DNA of 64,000 bases from Flavobacterium enshiense (GCF_022836875.1 NZ_CP090376.1:496001-560000), one strand, 5' to 3'. Numbered from the stretch's first letter, positions 33,220-42,279 are shown. Notes: generated by a model from the letters alone, not told the origin. Program-made: numbers and translations.

Positions 33220-33843
33220 TTACCGCGTTTTTAACCAGCCCGTAATACTTAAACGAGGTTGTCTTACAGGCTTTACTTCGTGTTCTAACACCTGACTTTC
33301 AAAAATCACCATTCTTCCCTGCATAGGAACGACATTGAGCTCGGTTTCGTTACCGCCCTCATTTTGGTAAATCGTCAGTTCCCCTCCATAATCCATTTGC
33401 CAATGTTCCTCATTCAAATAACAAACCATAGAAAGTTTACGGCGGCTATCGTTTTGAAAAGTATCCAGATGTCTCTTGTAAAAAGTCCCTTCCGGATACA
33501 ATGCATAGTGAAATTCCATATCCTGAATTCCCAAAAAACAGGTTCTGTTCAGATAGTGGACAAAATCATTGATCCGGTCAAAATATAATTGTTCTGCTTC
33601 GTCGGCATTCTGCTCATCCAACCAAAGAATAAAATCGCCGCGAACTTCATCCACAATCTGTTCCCTGTCCTGATTTCCGATAGCTGACTTTTTGAAGTTC
33701 TTTTCATCGAACTTTCGTAAGAGGTTTTTCCGCAACAGTGCCACCTCATCGGGTGTAAAAAAATTATCAGCGATACTGAATTTTTGATTCATCAAATCAT
33801 CAATAATCATCTCATACTTCGGGTTGATTTCAAAATCGGCCAT
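33220..33843 (-). CDS. 2-oxoglutarate/Fe(II)-dependent oxygenase, prolyl 4-hydroxylase-like
   Basis: 207 aa, cytoplasmic. The iron triad is His125-X-Asp127 ('FYKRHLDTFQND') and His188 ('SQVLEHEVKPV'), with Arg197 ('QPRLSITGW') to bind 2-oxoglutarate. The double-stranded beta-helix is covered by 'RKLSMVCYLNEEHWQMDYGGELTIY' (in two parts). The pattern is closest to bacterial prolyl hydroxylases that act on translation factors such as EF-Tu, but the substrate cannot be fixed from sequence. A minus-strand -7 box TATCTTTG lies at 33863-33870. Divergent from queD, convergent with the small membrane protein. Confidence 0.9.
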   Translation of the reverse strand: MADFEINPKYEMIIDDLMNQKFSIADNFFTPDEVALLRKNLLRKFDEKNFKKSAIGNQDREQIVDEVRGDFILWLDEQNADEAEQLYFDRINDFVHYLNRTCFLGIQDMEFHYALYPEGTFYKRHLDTFQNDSRRKLSMVCYLNEEHWQMDYGGELTIYQNEGGNETELNVVPMQGRMVIFESQVLEHEVKPVRQPRLSITGWLKTR

Positions 33844-33862
33844 AGATTCGTATTTATACTAC

Positions 33863-33870
33863 CAAAGATA
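33863..33870 (-). promoter_or_regulatory. -7 promoter box of the oxygenase gene
   Basis: Minus-strand TATCTTTG, 20 bp upstream of the start codon at 33843. Confidence 0.45.
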
Positions 33871-33909
33871 AGATGAAAAACTCAAAATGCCTCGCTCGAA
33901 TTAATTTAC

Positions 33910-33917
33910 TAAATTTG
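33910..33917 (+). promoter_or_regulatory. -7 promoter box of queD
   Basis: TAAATTTG, 18 bp before the queD start codon; matches TAnnTTTG. Confidence 0.45.
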
Positions 33918-33935
33918 TCCTCTAAATAAAGCGCG

Positions 33936-34385
33936 ATGAGCAACATCAGAATCACAAAACAATTTTCTTTCGAAACCGGTCATGCCTTATACGGTTATGA
34001 CGGAAAGTGCAAAAACGTTCACGGTCACAGTTACAAACTTTCGGTTACCGTTATCGGAAAGCCCATAACCGACACATCAAACGTGAAATACGGAATGGTG
34101 ATCGATTTTGGTGATCTGAAAAAAATCGTGAAAGAAGAAATTGTTGATCTGTTCGACCATGCTACGGTTTTCAACAAAAACACGCCTCATATTGAATTGG
34201 CCAACGAACTTAAAAACAGAGGCCATCATGTTATCTTAGTCGATTATCAGCCGACAAGTGAAAATATGGTGATTGATTTTGCCGGGAAGATAAAAAGTCG
34301 ATTGCCGCAGGACATTCACTTGCATTCGTTGAAGCTTCAGGAAACTGAGTCGTCTTTTGCCGAATGGTATCATTCCGATAATTGA
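33936..34385 (+). CDS. queD: 6-carboxy-5,6,7,8-tetrahydropterin synthase
   Basis: Second step of queuosine/7-deazapurine synthesis, converting dihydroneopterin triphosphate to carboxytetrahydropterin. 149 aa. The zinc ligands are His16 ('FETGHALYG'), His29 and His31 ('NVHGHSYKL'), and Cys25 ('GKCKNVHGH') is the catalytic Cys that separates QueD from eukaryotic pyruvoyl-tetrahydropterin synthases. 'YGMVIDFGDLKKIV' and 'DHATVFN' are family markers, and the terminal 'LQETESSFAEW' has the catalytic Glu. queC, queE and tgt are not in the window. The divergent neighbour is the 2OG oxygenase; lpxH follows after 152 bp with its own promoter. Confidence 0.93.
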   Translation: MSNIRITKQFSFETGHALYGYDGKCKNVHGHSYKLSVTVIGKPITDTSNVKYGMVIDFGDLKKIVKEEIVDLFDHATVFNKNTPHIELANELKNRGHHVILVDYQPTSENMVIDFAGKIKSRLPQDIHLHSLKLQETESSFAEWYHSDN

Positions 34386-34510
34386 TTTTTTCAAACAGGC
34401 ATTCAAAAGTTGTGGTGAAAAACCAGAAATTATAAAAAACCGACTGAACGTTTTTCAACACATTTATTTGACTTTAACCGAATTACCTGTAAATAATAAT
34501 TTACATTTTT

Positions 34511-34518
34511 TATATTTG
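34511..34518 (+). promoter_or_regulatory. -7 promoter box of lpxH
   Basis: TATATTTG, 19 bp before the lpxH start codon; matches TAnnTTTG. Confidence 0.4.
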
Positions 34519-34537
34519 ACTCCTCATCGTTATACCT

Positions 34538-35296
34538 ATGAATCTTCCTGAAGCCAAAAAAGTTTATTTCGCGTCCGATCAGCATTTTGGCGCTCCAACT
34601 GCGGAAACAAGTTTCCCCAGGGAACAAAAATTCGTAGCCTGGCTTGACGAAATCAAGAAGGATGCCGATGCTTTATTCCTGTTAGGTGACTTATTCGATT
34701 TTTGGTTCGAATACAAAACGGTTGTTCCTAAAGGATTTGTGAGGGTTCTTGGAAAATTGGCCGAACTTCGTGACAGCGGAATACATATTTTTTTCTTCGT
34801 AGGAAACCACGACTTATGGATGTATGACTATTTTGAGAAAGAATTAAACATACCGGTATACCACAAACCAAAACATTTCACCATTAACGGCAAAGAATTT
34901 TTCATCGGTCACGGTGATGGTTTAGGCCCGGGCGATGTCGGTTACAAACGAATGAAAAAGGTTTTTACAAATCCCTTTTCGAAATGGCTTTTCCGATGGC
35001 TGCATCCGGACATAGGAGTTAAACTTGCCCAATACCTTTCGGTAAAAAACAAGTTGATTTCGGGTGCGGAAGATGTAAAATATTTAGGCAAAGAAAATGA
35101 ATGGCTATATCAGTATGCCAAGAAAAAACTGGAAACCAAACATTATGATTTCTTCGTTTTTGGACACAGACATTTACCCCTTGAGATTTTGCTCAAAGAG
35201 GATTCCCATTACTTTAACCTGGGCGACTGGATAGGGTATTTTTCCTATGGTGTATTCGACGGAACCAATTTTGAATTGAAACGTCACAATCATTAA
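34538..35296 (+). CDS. lpxH: UDP-2,3-diacylglucosamine diphosphatase
   Basis: Metallophosphoesterase of lipid A synthesis that removes UMP from UDP-2,3-diacylglucosamine; peripheral on the inner membrane. 252 aa. The metal motifs are 'DQHFG' (DxH), 'LFLLGDLFDFWFEY' (GDxxDxW), 'FFVGNHDLWMYDY' (GNHD), 'FIGHGDGLGPGD' (HGD) and 'FFVFGHRHLPLEI' (GHRH). These fit LpxH better than LpxI or LpxG. Convergent with the membrane protein gene at 35303, 6 bp away. No other lpx genes lie in the window. Confidence 0.93.
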   Translation: MNLPEAKKVYFASDQHFGAPTAETSFPREQKFVAWLDEIKKDADALFLLGDLFDFWFEYKTVVPKGFVRVLGKLAELRDSGIHIFFFVGNHDLWMYDYFEKELNIPVYHKPKHFTINGKEFFIGHGDGLGPGDVGYKRMKKVFTNPFSKWLFRWLHPDIGVKLAQYLSVKNKLISGAEDVKYLGKENEWLYQYAKKKLETKHYDFFVFGHRHLPLEILLKEDSHYFNLGDWIGYFSYGVFDGTNFELKRHNH

Positions 35297-35302
35297 CGAT
35301 TA

Positions 35303-35761
35303 TTAGGCGTCTGTAGAATGTTCCGTTTTCGGAATTTTTCCATGCCAGTATTGCATCAGCAATAAACTACCAACGAGTGAAGAAGCAATTCCTTCAAACA
35401 GTAGTCCAATACAATATTCGTTAATACGGGCTTTTCCTCCGGCGAATATAAACCCATCGGAAAGACTAGCCAGATAGGCCTCACCTCCGCGAGCGTGGAT
35501 ATACACCATCAACCCGAAAACACTCAAAGCTACCCCAATTGCGCATGTTAAGACACTGGACATGAAATTGTTCATGTATTCGTATTTCCCCTCAGCATAA
35601 TTAGCTCTGATGGTTCTGCTGGCACCGTAAAGAACGATGAAAATATTAAAGAATCGCAAATACAAATGACCGGCCAGACCTAGCATCTCCATTACCAGAA
35701 AATAAAGTCCGATTCCAAGGAAAATAATAAACCCGTTTTTAAATTCTTTTCTGTTGAACAT
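35303..35761 (-). CDS. Four-helix membrane protein of unknown function
   Basis: 152 aa. Four transmembrane helices can be read: about 9-27 (NGFIIFLGIGLYFLVMEML), 35-50, 66-88 (SVLTCAIGVALSVFGLMVYI) and 115-135 (GLLFEGIASSLVGSLLLMQYW). Short charged loops connect them, and the C-terminus is hydrophilic (HGKIPKTEHSTDA). I do not recognise a family. It is a single gene between lpxH (convergent) and the HTTM-ribF operon 101 bp upstream, which runs in the same direction. Confidence 0.8.
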   Translation of the reverse strand: MFNRKEFKNGFIIFLGIGLYFLVMEMLGLAGHLYLRFFNIFIVLYGASRTIRANYAEGKYEYMNNFMSSVLTCAIGVALSVFGLMVYIHARGGEAYLASLSDGFIFAGGKARINEYCIGLLFEGIASSLVGSLLLMQYWHGKIPKTEHSTDA

Positions 35762-35862
35762 GATAGTAAATTTTTAGTTAAACAAAGAAGTCCTGAAAAC
35801 CATAAAAGCTTAATTTTCAGTCACTTACTAAGTTACAAAAATTTACGATACGAATTTAAAAA

Positions 35863-37194
35863 TTACCGCCCAATCTCTTTATCGGTTACGGGAAGCAGTA
35901 TCCAGTCATTATGGAGGAAATAATCCCAATGAGCAGCTGCCAAATCAACATTCGGATCTATAAGTGCTTGAGGAGTTTTTCGATTTATGGAAACATAGCA
36001 ATCGGCATAAATACTGACCTGAATTCCTTTTTTTTGAAATTCCGACTTAATACGCTGTGCCATTTGCCAAATCATATCCGGTTTGGTGGACATTCCTGCC
36101 AATTGCTTGCGGGTTAAATGGCTTTCAATCGGATAATAAATACGTTTTTTGGTTTTTTTATCAATAATCCGAAAATCAATTGTACCGTTTCGGTCGCGTA
36201 ACATCATCCGCCAACTCAAGCGGTGCCCTTCTTCGGTCCATAAAACATCGCCTTTAATAAACCAGTGACGCAGAGGCAATGCTAATTGAAGAATAAAATA
36301 AGGAATAAAGAAAAAGTAAAGCAATGATTTTCCGGAATAGTTGTTACTCTCAGTTTCAGGCACAAGAGCCGGTTTGCGTTTTAGAAAAATTCCACGGATG
36401 GTTTCCGGCGCATAGAAAAAGACCGCAAAACTCAAAGCAAAATATGGGAATATCCCGATTTTAAGGAAGACAGAATTAAAAAGATGAAACAAAAATGAGG
36501 CAATAAGCGCCAAAGTCCTTGTACGTTTCCAAAGTAGCAATGGGACAATTAATCCGTCAAAAGCGATTCCGGCATAAGCTATGAAAATATGAAAATCGGG
36601 ATTGCGGAACAGTTTTCTTATCAGCGAGAAGGTCCTAATTTCAGAAAACAAAATTCCGGTATACGTTCCATCGAGCCAATCAGGATAAAATTTTGCCACT
36701 GTTGCAAAAAAATATACAATCGCCACCTGAAAAATCATCACCCAAGAGCACCAGGCAGGCATGGTCAATTTTTCCAGCCCGGGATTTTGCTTCACATCGA
36801 GAGAAGCATATCGGTTAGCCGGAAGAAAAAGCATGATAATAGATATAAGCAACAGCAGGTAGTAGTGATTGTTATAGGACGTTTTCTGCATGAAATAGGC
36901 TCCCGCCCAAAAAAGCGTAAGCAAACCCAGAGTGTAACGGTACTTGTACCCCAGCATTACCGCCAACGACAAACACCCCATAATAACGAAATAAAGATAC
37001 ATTCCATATCCCGGTAACGGCTGAAGCCAATCCATGCCAATATGTGAAAATGTAAATTCGGGACTGATAAAATTATTCCTTACCCACCCGGTTAAAATAG
37101 CGCCAAAAGTTTCGCAGGCAAACAATAATCCGAAAAAAATCCGGAAAACAATTAACGGGGCGTTATCTATGGATTTGAACAATCGGGAAGTCAT
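35863..37194 (-). CDS. HTTM-domain membrane protein, vitamin K-dependent carboxylase-like
   Basis: 443 aa. Several transmembrane helices cover about 13-130 and 150-290; the last 130 residues are soluble. The HTTM domain is also found in vitamin K-dependent gamma-carboxylase. Two residues important in the human enzyme appear to be kept: His110 in 'KTSYNNHYYLLLL' (matching the human WNNHSYL) and Lys168 in 'IVYFFATVAKFYPDWLDG' (matching the human VYFIAGVKKLDADW, where Lys218 is the base; from memory). The function in bacteria is unknown. It overlaps the end of ribF by 4 bp (ATGA), so it is translated together with an FMN/FAD-forming enzyme. Confidence 0.82.
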   Translation of the reverse strand: MTSRLFKSIDNAPLIVFRIFFGLLFACETFGAILTGWVRNNFISPEFTFSHIGMDWLQPLPGYGMYLYFVIMGCLSLAVMLGYKYRYTLGLLTLFWAGAYFMQKTSYNNHYYLLLLISIIMLFLPANRYASLDVKQNPGLEKLTMPAWCSWVMIFQVAIVYFFATVAKFYPDWLDGTYTGILFSEIRTFSLIRKLFRNPDFHIFIAYAGIAFDGLIVPLLLWKRTRTLALIASFLFHLFNSVFLKIGIFPYFALSFAVFFYAPETIRGIFLKRKPALVPETESNNYSGKSLLYFFFIPYFILQLALPLRHWFIKGDVLWTEEGHRLSWRMMLRDRNGTIDFRIIDKKTKKRIYYPIESHLTRKQLAGMSTKPDMIWQMAQRIKSEFQKKGIQVSIYADCYVSINRKTPQALIDPNVDLAAAHWDYFLHNDWILLPVTDKEIGR

Positions 37195-38129
37195 CTCGAA
37201 AACCGGCTAGCAATGTATTTTTGTGATATTTCTTTGTCTTTCCCCAACTGCATTCTTAAGTCATCCACCGAAGCAAATTTCTGTTCGTCCCGGATTTTTT
37301 CATAAACGGTAACCGTTATTCTTTTACCGTACAAATCCTGGTCGAAGTCAAAAAAATACACTTCAATGCTTTGGGTTTTTCCGCCAACGGTCGGATTGAT
37401 TCCGATATTCATCATCCCGTAAACCTTTTCATTTCCGATTTCGGAAGAAACGATGTAAACGCCATTTTTAGGGATTAACTTGTAGCTTTCATCAATTTTG
37501 ATATTTGCCGTAGGAAAATCTATAGTGCGTCCGAGTTTCCTGCCCTCGACAACCGTTCCGGAGAAAAAGTAATCATAACCCAAATACTGACTGGCCAGGA
37601 CAACATTACCCTCATCCAAAGCATTTCGTACTTTAGTGGAACTCACAGAGACAGCATCTACTTCCTGTGCAGAAATCTGCTCCACTTCGAAACCATATTG
37701 TGTGCCGAAACGAATTAAATCATCGATAGTGGCCGTGCGGTTTTTACCAAAACGATGATCGTAGCCGATGATTATCTTTCTAACTTTAAACCTGTTCACC
37801 AGTATATCCCTGACAAATTCTTCTGCCGTAAGCTGCGAAAAAGCCTGATCAAAAGGATGAATGACCAAGTTATCAATTCCGACTTTTTCAAGTAGGAGGG
37901 ATTTTTCTTCTATAGTGTTTAATAGTTTAATTTCAGAATCGTGCTGCAGTACCATTCTTGGGTGGGGGAAAAAAGTAAGCACTAAGCTTTCGCAACCCAA
38001 TCTTTTACTTGAAGAAATCACTTTATCCAATATACTCTGATGCCCTATATGAACGCCGTCAAAAGTCCCCAAGGTAACTACGGTTCCTGCCGATGTACTG
38101 AATTCCTGTATGGATGAAACTATTTTCAA
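37191..38129 (-). CDS. ribF: Bifunctional riboflavin kinase/FAD synthetase
   Basis: Makes FMN and then FAD from riboflavin. The N-terminal FAD synthetase domain has 'VVTLGTFDGVHIGHQSIL' (HxGH) and 'IIIGYDHRFGKNRTATI'; the C-terminal kinase domain has 'GRTIDFPTANIKID', 'GVYIVSSEIGNEKVYGMMNIGINPTV' (in parts) and 'IEVYFFDFDQDLYG'. About 312 aa from TTG at 38129. A frame also opens at TTG 38147, but the -7 box TACCTTTG at 38145-38152 covers that codon, so translation must start downstream. No ATG lies near the start. It overlaps the HTTM gene by 4 bp. Confidence 0.93.
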   Translation of the reverse strand: MKIVSSIQEFSTSAGTVVTLGTFDGVHIGHQSILDKVISSSKRLGCESLVLTFFPHPRMVLQHDSEIKLLNTIEEKSLLLEKVGIDNLVIHPFDQAFSQLTAEEFVRDILVNRFKVRKIIIGYDHRFGKNRTATIDDLIRFGTQYGFEVEQISAQEVDAVSVSSTKVRNALDEGNVVLASQYLGYDYFFSGTVVEGRKLGRTIDFPTANIKIDESYKLIPKNGVYIVSSEIGNEKVYGMMNIGINPTVGGKTQSIEVYFFDFDQDLYGKRITVTVYEKIRDEQKFASVDDLRMQLGKDKEISQKYIASRFSR

Positions 38130-38144
38130 TAGATGATGTTTGCG

Positions 38145-38174
38145 CAAAGGTAATTATTGTAATTCTATTTCAAA
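38145..38174 (-). promoter_or_regulatory. Promoter of ribF-HTTM
   Basis: Minus strand: TTTG (38174-38171), 18 bp, TACCTTTG (38152-38145), a close match to the Bacteroidota consensus. The -7 box overlaps the upstream TTG codon, which rules that codon out as start. The leader is only about 8-10 nt. Confidence 0.6.
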
Positions 38175-38239
38175 ATAAGATGCCGATTGTTTTTATTTTC
38201 TGACTCACAATTCATTGCGTATAAAAAATTGTAACATTC

Positions 38240-38272
38240 TTGTTAAAAAAGTGAAAAATAAATGTACTTTTG
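38240..38272 (+). promoter_or_regulatory. Promoter of the first metallopeptidase gene
   Basis: TTG (38240-38242), 22 bp, TACTTTTG (38265-38272), 28 bp before the start codon at 38301. The spacing is slightly long. Confidence 0.45.
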
Positions 38273-38300
38273 AATCTAAACTAACATTCTAACTTAAAAA

Positions 38301-41300
38301 ATGAAAAGAATTTTACTCTGTTCGCTCATTGCTTTTATAGGGTCATTATCCGCAGAAGCACAGACCGATAAAGCATGGCAACGTAATTCGGGCGAAAAAA
38401 TTGTGGCTTCGAAAAACGTAAAAAGACTCTCTTTCCCTAAAAAGTTTGACTTATACGATTTAAACATTAACCCGATAAGAGAAACTTTATTCTCCATTGT
38501 TGACAAATCATCAAAACATTCCGTAATTATTTCATTGCCTAACACCAAAGGACAAATGGAACAATTTGAAATGTATGAAGCGTCTAATTTTGAACCGGAT
38601 TTGCAGGCACAGTATCCGCAAATCAGAGCTTTTTCAGGAAAAGGAATTACCGACAGTTATGCTACCATTAAATTAAGCATATCACCACAGGGAATCCAAA
38701 CAATGGTTTTCAGATCCGACAATGAAAATGAATTCATGGAACCGTATTCTGTAGATGGAGAGACCTACGCCGTTTTCAATTCACAAAGAGAAAGAGGCCA
38801 ATTGTCATGGACCTGCTCCACAGATGACCACGGCATGATGACCGACATTGACAAACAACTTCCAAGCACCAATAAATCTAGTGCAGGGCAATTAAAAACC
38901 ATACGATTGGCACAATCCTGTAATGGTGAATATGCTGCTTATTTTGGAGCCAGTACTGCAGGAAATGATGCAGATAAAGCTTTGGTACTAGCCGCATTCA
39001 ACGCAACTCTTACACGTTGTAACGGGATTTACGAAAGAGATTTAGCGTTGCATCTTAACCTCATCGCCAGCACTACAAACGTTATTTATTGTGATCCGGC
39101 AAGCGACCCTTATTCTACAAACTTAGGTCAGTGGAATGCTCAATTGCAAAATACTTTGAGTACAAACCTTACCGGCCCTTCTACTTCTTTAGCAGAGAAT
39201 AATGCAGCCTATGATATTGGCCACATGTTCGGAGCAAGCGGGGGCGGTGGGAATGCAGGTTGTATCGGTTGTGTGTGCGTTGACGATACTAGTAGTGCAT
39301 CTGACTTGAACAAAGGTGCCGGAATCACTTCACCGGCTGACGGTGTGCCAATGGGAGACAACTTTGACATTGACTATGTAGTTCATGAAATTGGACACCA
39401 ATTAGGAGGCAATCATACTTTTTCAATCAGCAACGAAGGTACCGGAGTAAATAAGGAAGTAGGCTCAGGAGTAACTATCATGGGATATGCCGGAATTACA
39501 AATCAGGATGTCGCTCCTCATTCCATCGCCATTTACCATCAAGCGTCAATTGCTCAGATTCAGGCAACCCTGGCTGGAAAAACGTGTCCGGCAACAACTT
39601 CATTGGCTGGAAATAATGCAGCTCCTGTTGTCAATGCGGGACCTGATTATACTATTCCGAAAAGCACACCTTTTATCCTTACGGGTTCGGCTACCGACGC
39701 AGATGCAGGTGATGCCTTAACATATTGCTGGGAGCAAAATGATAACGCAGGAATTCAAACCGGAGCTAGCAGTGTCGCCAGCACATCCAAAAACTCCGGA
39801 CCAAACTGGAGATCTTGGAACCCAACAACTTCACCAATCAGATACATGCCTATTTTATCTACTGTTATCGCCAATAGACAAACTACTGCCGGAACAGGAG
39901 ATGAGACTATTAATGTTGAAGCGTTAAGTTCCGTTGCCAGAACCCTGAATTTCAGATTAACAGTAAGAGACAATGTTCCATACAGTTCTACTGCACCAAT
40001 TAAAGTTGGACAAACCAACTATGACGACATGAGAGTAGTTGTTAACGGAACTGCGGGGCCTTTCACAGTTAGCGTTCCCAACACAGCTGTTTCATGGGTG
40101 GCTGGAACCAATCAAACGGTTACCTGGAATGTTGCCGGAACCACCGCAAATGGTGTAAACTGTAATTATGTTGATATTTATTTGTCTACTGACGGTGGAA
40201 ATACTTACCCAATTTTATTGGCAAGCAAAGTTCCGAATGACGGATCTGAAACGATAACTGTTCCAAATAACACAGGGACAACAAATCGAATCATGGTTAA
40301 AGGAAATAACCATATTTTCTATGATATCTCAAACAACAACTTTACAATTACTGCTCCTACATCATCTTTTTCGGTTGGATTTAACGGTGTTGCCGGTCAG
40401 CAATTTAAATCGGTTTGTCAAGGCGGAACCACCTCCTATTCAATCGATTACAAAGTCTTCGGAGGCTTCAGCGCCACAACAACATTTAGCGCTACCAGTA
40501 CTCCAACCGGATTAACAGTAACGTTCGCTCCGACTTCAATGAGCAGCTCAAACGGAACCGTCACCATGACTGTTAGCAATACTGCAGGAAAAACTCCCGG
40601 TGTTTATAAAATCGTTGCAAAGGCAACTTCAGGAACTACAAGCAAAACAGTTCCCTATTATCTTGAATTGCTAAACGCAGCATTCCCGGCTATGTCATTA
40701 ACTACACCAGCCAATAATGCCGTTGGTCAAAACATGAACTTAAGCCTGAAATGGGTTACAAACAGCAACGCATCTTCATACGACGTTCAAGTTGCCACTG
40801 ATCTGGCTTTCACAAACATCATCAGTTCAGGTAACGCTACGACAACTTCTTACAATGTATCAGGGTTGTCACAAGCCACTAATTACTATTGGAGAGTTGC
40901 ACCAAAAAACAATGGCTGCACCGGAACATACAGTTCTGCGTTTAAATTCACAACGGGAACTTTATCCTGTGCCACAGTCAACTCTACAAATATTCCGGTT
41001 ACAATTCCTGATAACACAACAGCAACATCGACAATCACTATTGCCAATGGTGGAATCATATCGGATGTAAATATTACGCTGAATGTAAGTCACTCCTGGA
41101 TTGGTGATACAGATGCAACATTGACAAGCCCGGCGGGAACTATTGTTAAATTATTCGACAGGCCTTGTGATTCAGCAGCTTCAGGTAATGAAAACGCTAA
41201 TGCAACTTTTGACGATTCAGGAGCTATTCCTGTTTGTCCGGGACTTACCGGAACAGTTATTCCGACATCACCACTATCTGCATTTAACGGACAAACTTCC

Positions 41301-41663
41301 ACTGGTATCTGGACTTTAAAAGTAACCGACCGAGCTACAAACGATTCCGGAACCCTTAACAGCTGGAATTTAAATATCTGTACAGTACAAACAGCGGGAG
41401 TTACAGACAACACTATAAAGAATTTTACTCTTTACCCTAATCCTAACAATGGTAATTTTAAAGTTCAGTTCGAATCCAGTTCAAGCAATGATATTAAGAT
41501 TAATATACATGATATAAGCGGAAGGTTAATTTTCGAAAAATCGTATCAAAACAACGGTTACTTCAGCCAAAACATTCAATTAAACAACACTCAAACGGGT
41601 GTTTACTTAATAAGTGTGCTGGATGGAGACAAACAAACAACAAAACGCATCATTATTAAGTAA
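38301..41663 (+). CDS. Secreted reprolysin-like metallopeptidase with T9SS sorting domain (1120 aa)
   Basis: Signal peptide at 1-20 (IAFIGSLSAEAQ). Residues about 30-200 are a propeptide. The zinc site is HEIGHQLGGNH at 362-372, with the metzincin Met-turn at Met394 (IMGYAG). 'GHMFGASGGGGNAGCIGCVC' precedes the site and is rich in Cys. Two or three Ig/fibronectin-like modules follow (about 550-880). A P-domain of the proprotein-convertase type covers about 900-1040, with 'SWIGDTDATLTSPAGT' and 'NDSGTLNSWNLNIC'. The C-terminus is a type A sorting domain ('NFTLYPNPNNGNFKVQFE', ending 'QTTKRIIIK'). It probably digests proteins outside the cell. A close paralogue is at 42280. Confidence 0.92.
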   Translation: MKRILLCSLIAFIGSLSAEAQTDKAWQRNSGEKIVASKNVKRLSFPKKFDLYDLNINPIRETLFSIVDKSSKHSVIISLPNTKGQMEQFEMYEASNFEPDLQAQYPQIRAFSGKGITDSYATIKLSISPQGIQTMVFRSDNENEFMEPYSVDGETYAVFNSQRERGQLSWTCSTDDHGMMTDIDKQLPSTNKSSAGQLKTIRLAQSCNGEYAAYFGASTAGNDADKALVLAAFNATLTRCNGIYERDLALHLNLIASTTNVIYCDPASDPYSTNLGQWNAQLQNTLSTNLTGPSTSLAENNAAYDIGHMFGASGGGGNAGCIGCVCVDDTSSASDLNKGAGITSPADGVPMGDNFDIDYVVHEIGHQLGGNHTFSISNEGTGVNKEVGSGVTIMGYAGITNQDVAPHSIAIYHQASIAQIQATLAGKTCPATTSLAGNNAAPVVNAGPDYTIPKSTPFILTGSATDADAGDALTYCWEQNDNAGIQTGASSVASTSKNSGPNWRSWNPTTSPIRYMPILSTVIANRQTTAGTGDETINVEALSSVARTLNFRLTVRDNVPYSSTAPIKVGQTNYDDMRVVVNGTAGPFTVSVPNTAVSWVAGTNQTVTWNVAGTTANGVNCNYVDIYLSTDGGNTYPILLASKVPNDGSETITVPNNTGTTNRIMVKGNNHIFYDISNNNFTITAPTSSFSVGFNGVAGQQFKSVCQGGTTSYSIDYKVFGGFSATTTFSATSTPTGLTVTFAPTSMSSSNGTVTMTVSNTAGKTPGVYKIVAKATSGTTSKTVPYYLELLNAAFPAMSLTTPANNAVGQNMNLSLKWVTNSNASSYDVQVATDLAFTNIISSGNATTTSYNVSGLSQATNYYWRVAPKNNGCTGTYSSAFKFTTGTLSCATVNSTNIPVTIPDNTTATSTITIANGGIISDVNITLNVSHSWIGDTDATLTSPAGTIVKLFDRPCDSAASGNENANATFDDSGAIPVCPGLTGTVIPTSPLSAFNGQTSTGIWTLKVTDRATNDSGTLNSWNLNICTVQTAGVTDNTIKNFTLYPNPNNGNFKVQFESSSSNDIKINIHDISGRLIFEKSYQNNGYFSQNIQLNNTQTGVYLISVLDGDKQTTKRIIIK

Positions 41664-41678
41664 AAATCATATTCTAAT

Positions 41679-41708
41679 AAAAAAAGCGCCTATAATGGCG
41701 CTTTTTTT
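41679..41708 (+). terminator. Terminator of the first metallopeptidase gene
   Basis: Perfect 12-bp stem AAAAAAAGCGCC and GGCGCTTTTTTT around a six-base loop (TATAAT). The stem core is nearly identical to the terminator of the paralogue at 45111-45146. Confidence 0.9.
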
Positions 41709-41722
41709 ATTCTTTTAATTAA

Positions 41723-42133
41723 GCGAATAATGTAGTTGAGGAAGCAGATCAGCTATTGAAAGCAAACGATTTTGACAATGTAGTTGTCGCTTTTGACAAC
41801 ACAAAAGATCCTTTAAATGTAACATCACAAAGCACTACATAAGTTTTATGGGGTAATAACACTCCACAAACTTTACTAATGCCTTGAAAACTTAAACCCA
41901 GAATGCTTTTCCTTATGTCCGAATCCAAATAACGGAAAACTTCAATGCACAATTCGCGTCTAGCACAGGAAACAGTGTTAAAATAGGAATTCATGATATG
42001 AGAAGCAGGTTTGTTTTTAAAAATATCACATTCAGCACTATTTAAACAAAATATTAAACTTAAGAATATTCAGTCGTTTTACAAGGTAATCGTTCAGGAA
42101 GGAGACAGAAAAGAAATAAAGAAAACATTTTAA
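41723..42133 (+). pseudogene. Decayed third copy of the reprolysin-like metallopeptidase
   Basis: Translating this gap in shifting plus-strand frames gives pieces that match the 938-aa paralogue. 'DFDNVVVAFDNTKDPLNVTSQ' matches 'SFDDMIVTVDDTKGPLAVTSQ'. 'ECFSLCPNPNNG' matches 'QDFTLYPNPNNG'. 'NFNAQFASSTGNSVKIGIHD' matches 'NFNVQFTSNTSNEIKIGVHD'. 'FKQNIKLKNIQSFYKVIVQE' matches 'FRQNIQLNNVQAGIYIVTVQ'. There are stop codons (TAA at the end of the first piece), a one-base insertion in an A run between the second and third pieces, and a deletion of about 250 codons between the first and second pieces. Catalytic parts are absent. The region is thus a remnant of a tandem duplicate. Confidence 0.85.
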
Positions 42134-42218
42134 GTAAAAAAAACCTTACTTTAAAATTATTAATTTGACAAAAAAAAGTGATATTTTTTAACGACTTTCT
42201 TTATTTAACTTATTTTAA

Positions 42219-42249
42219 TTTGAGTTTTTATAAAAACCTCATAATTTTG
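42219..42249 (+). promoter_or_regulatory. Consensus promoter of the second metallopeptidase gene
   Basis: TTTG (42219-42222), exactly 19 bp, TAATTTTG (42242-42249), the best match to the Bacteroidota promoter in this window. The start codon is 31 bp downstream. Confidence 0.7.
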
Positions 42250-42279
42250 TCACAAACTTAACATTACATAAACTATAAA

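Larger units (their letters stand above)
41664..42279. other. 616-bp gap between the two metallopeptidase genes
   Basis: Holds the terminator of the first gene, a decayed metallopeptidase fragment (41723-42133) and the promoter of the second gene (42219-42249). No intact gene is present. Confidence 0.8.

Noticed and set aside
41749..41994. 81-codon minus-strand frame between the metallopeptidases
   Set aside because: It is antisense to the decayed metallopeptidase copy, which matches the paralogue in several segments.
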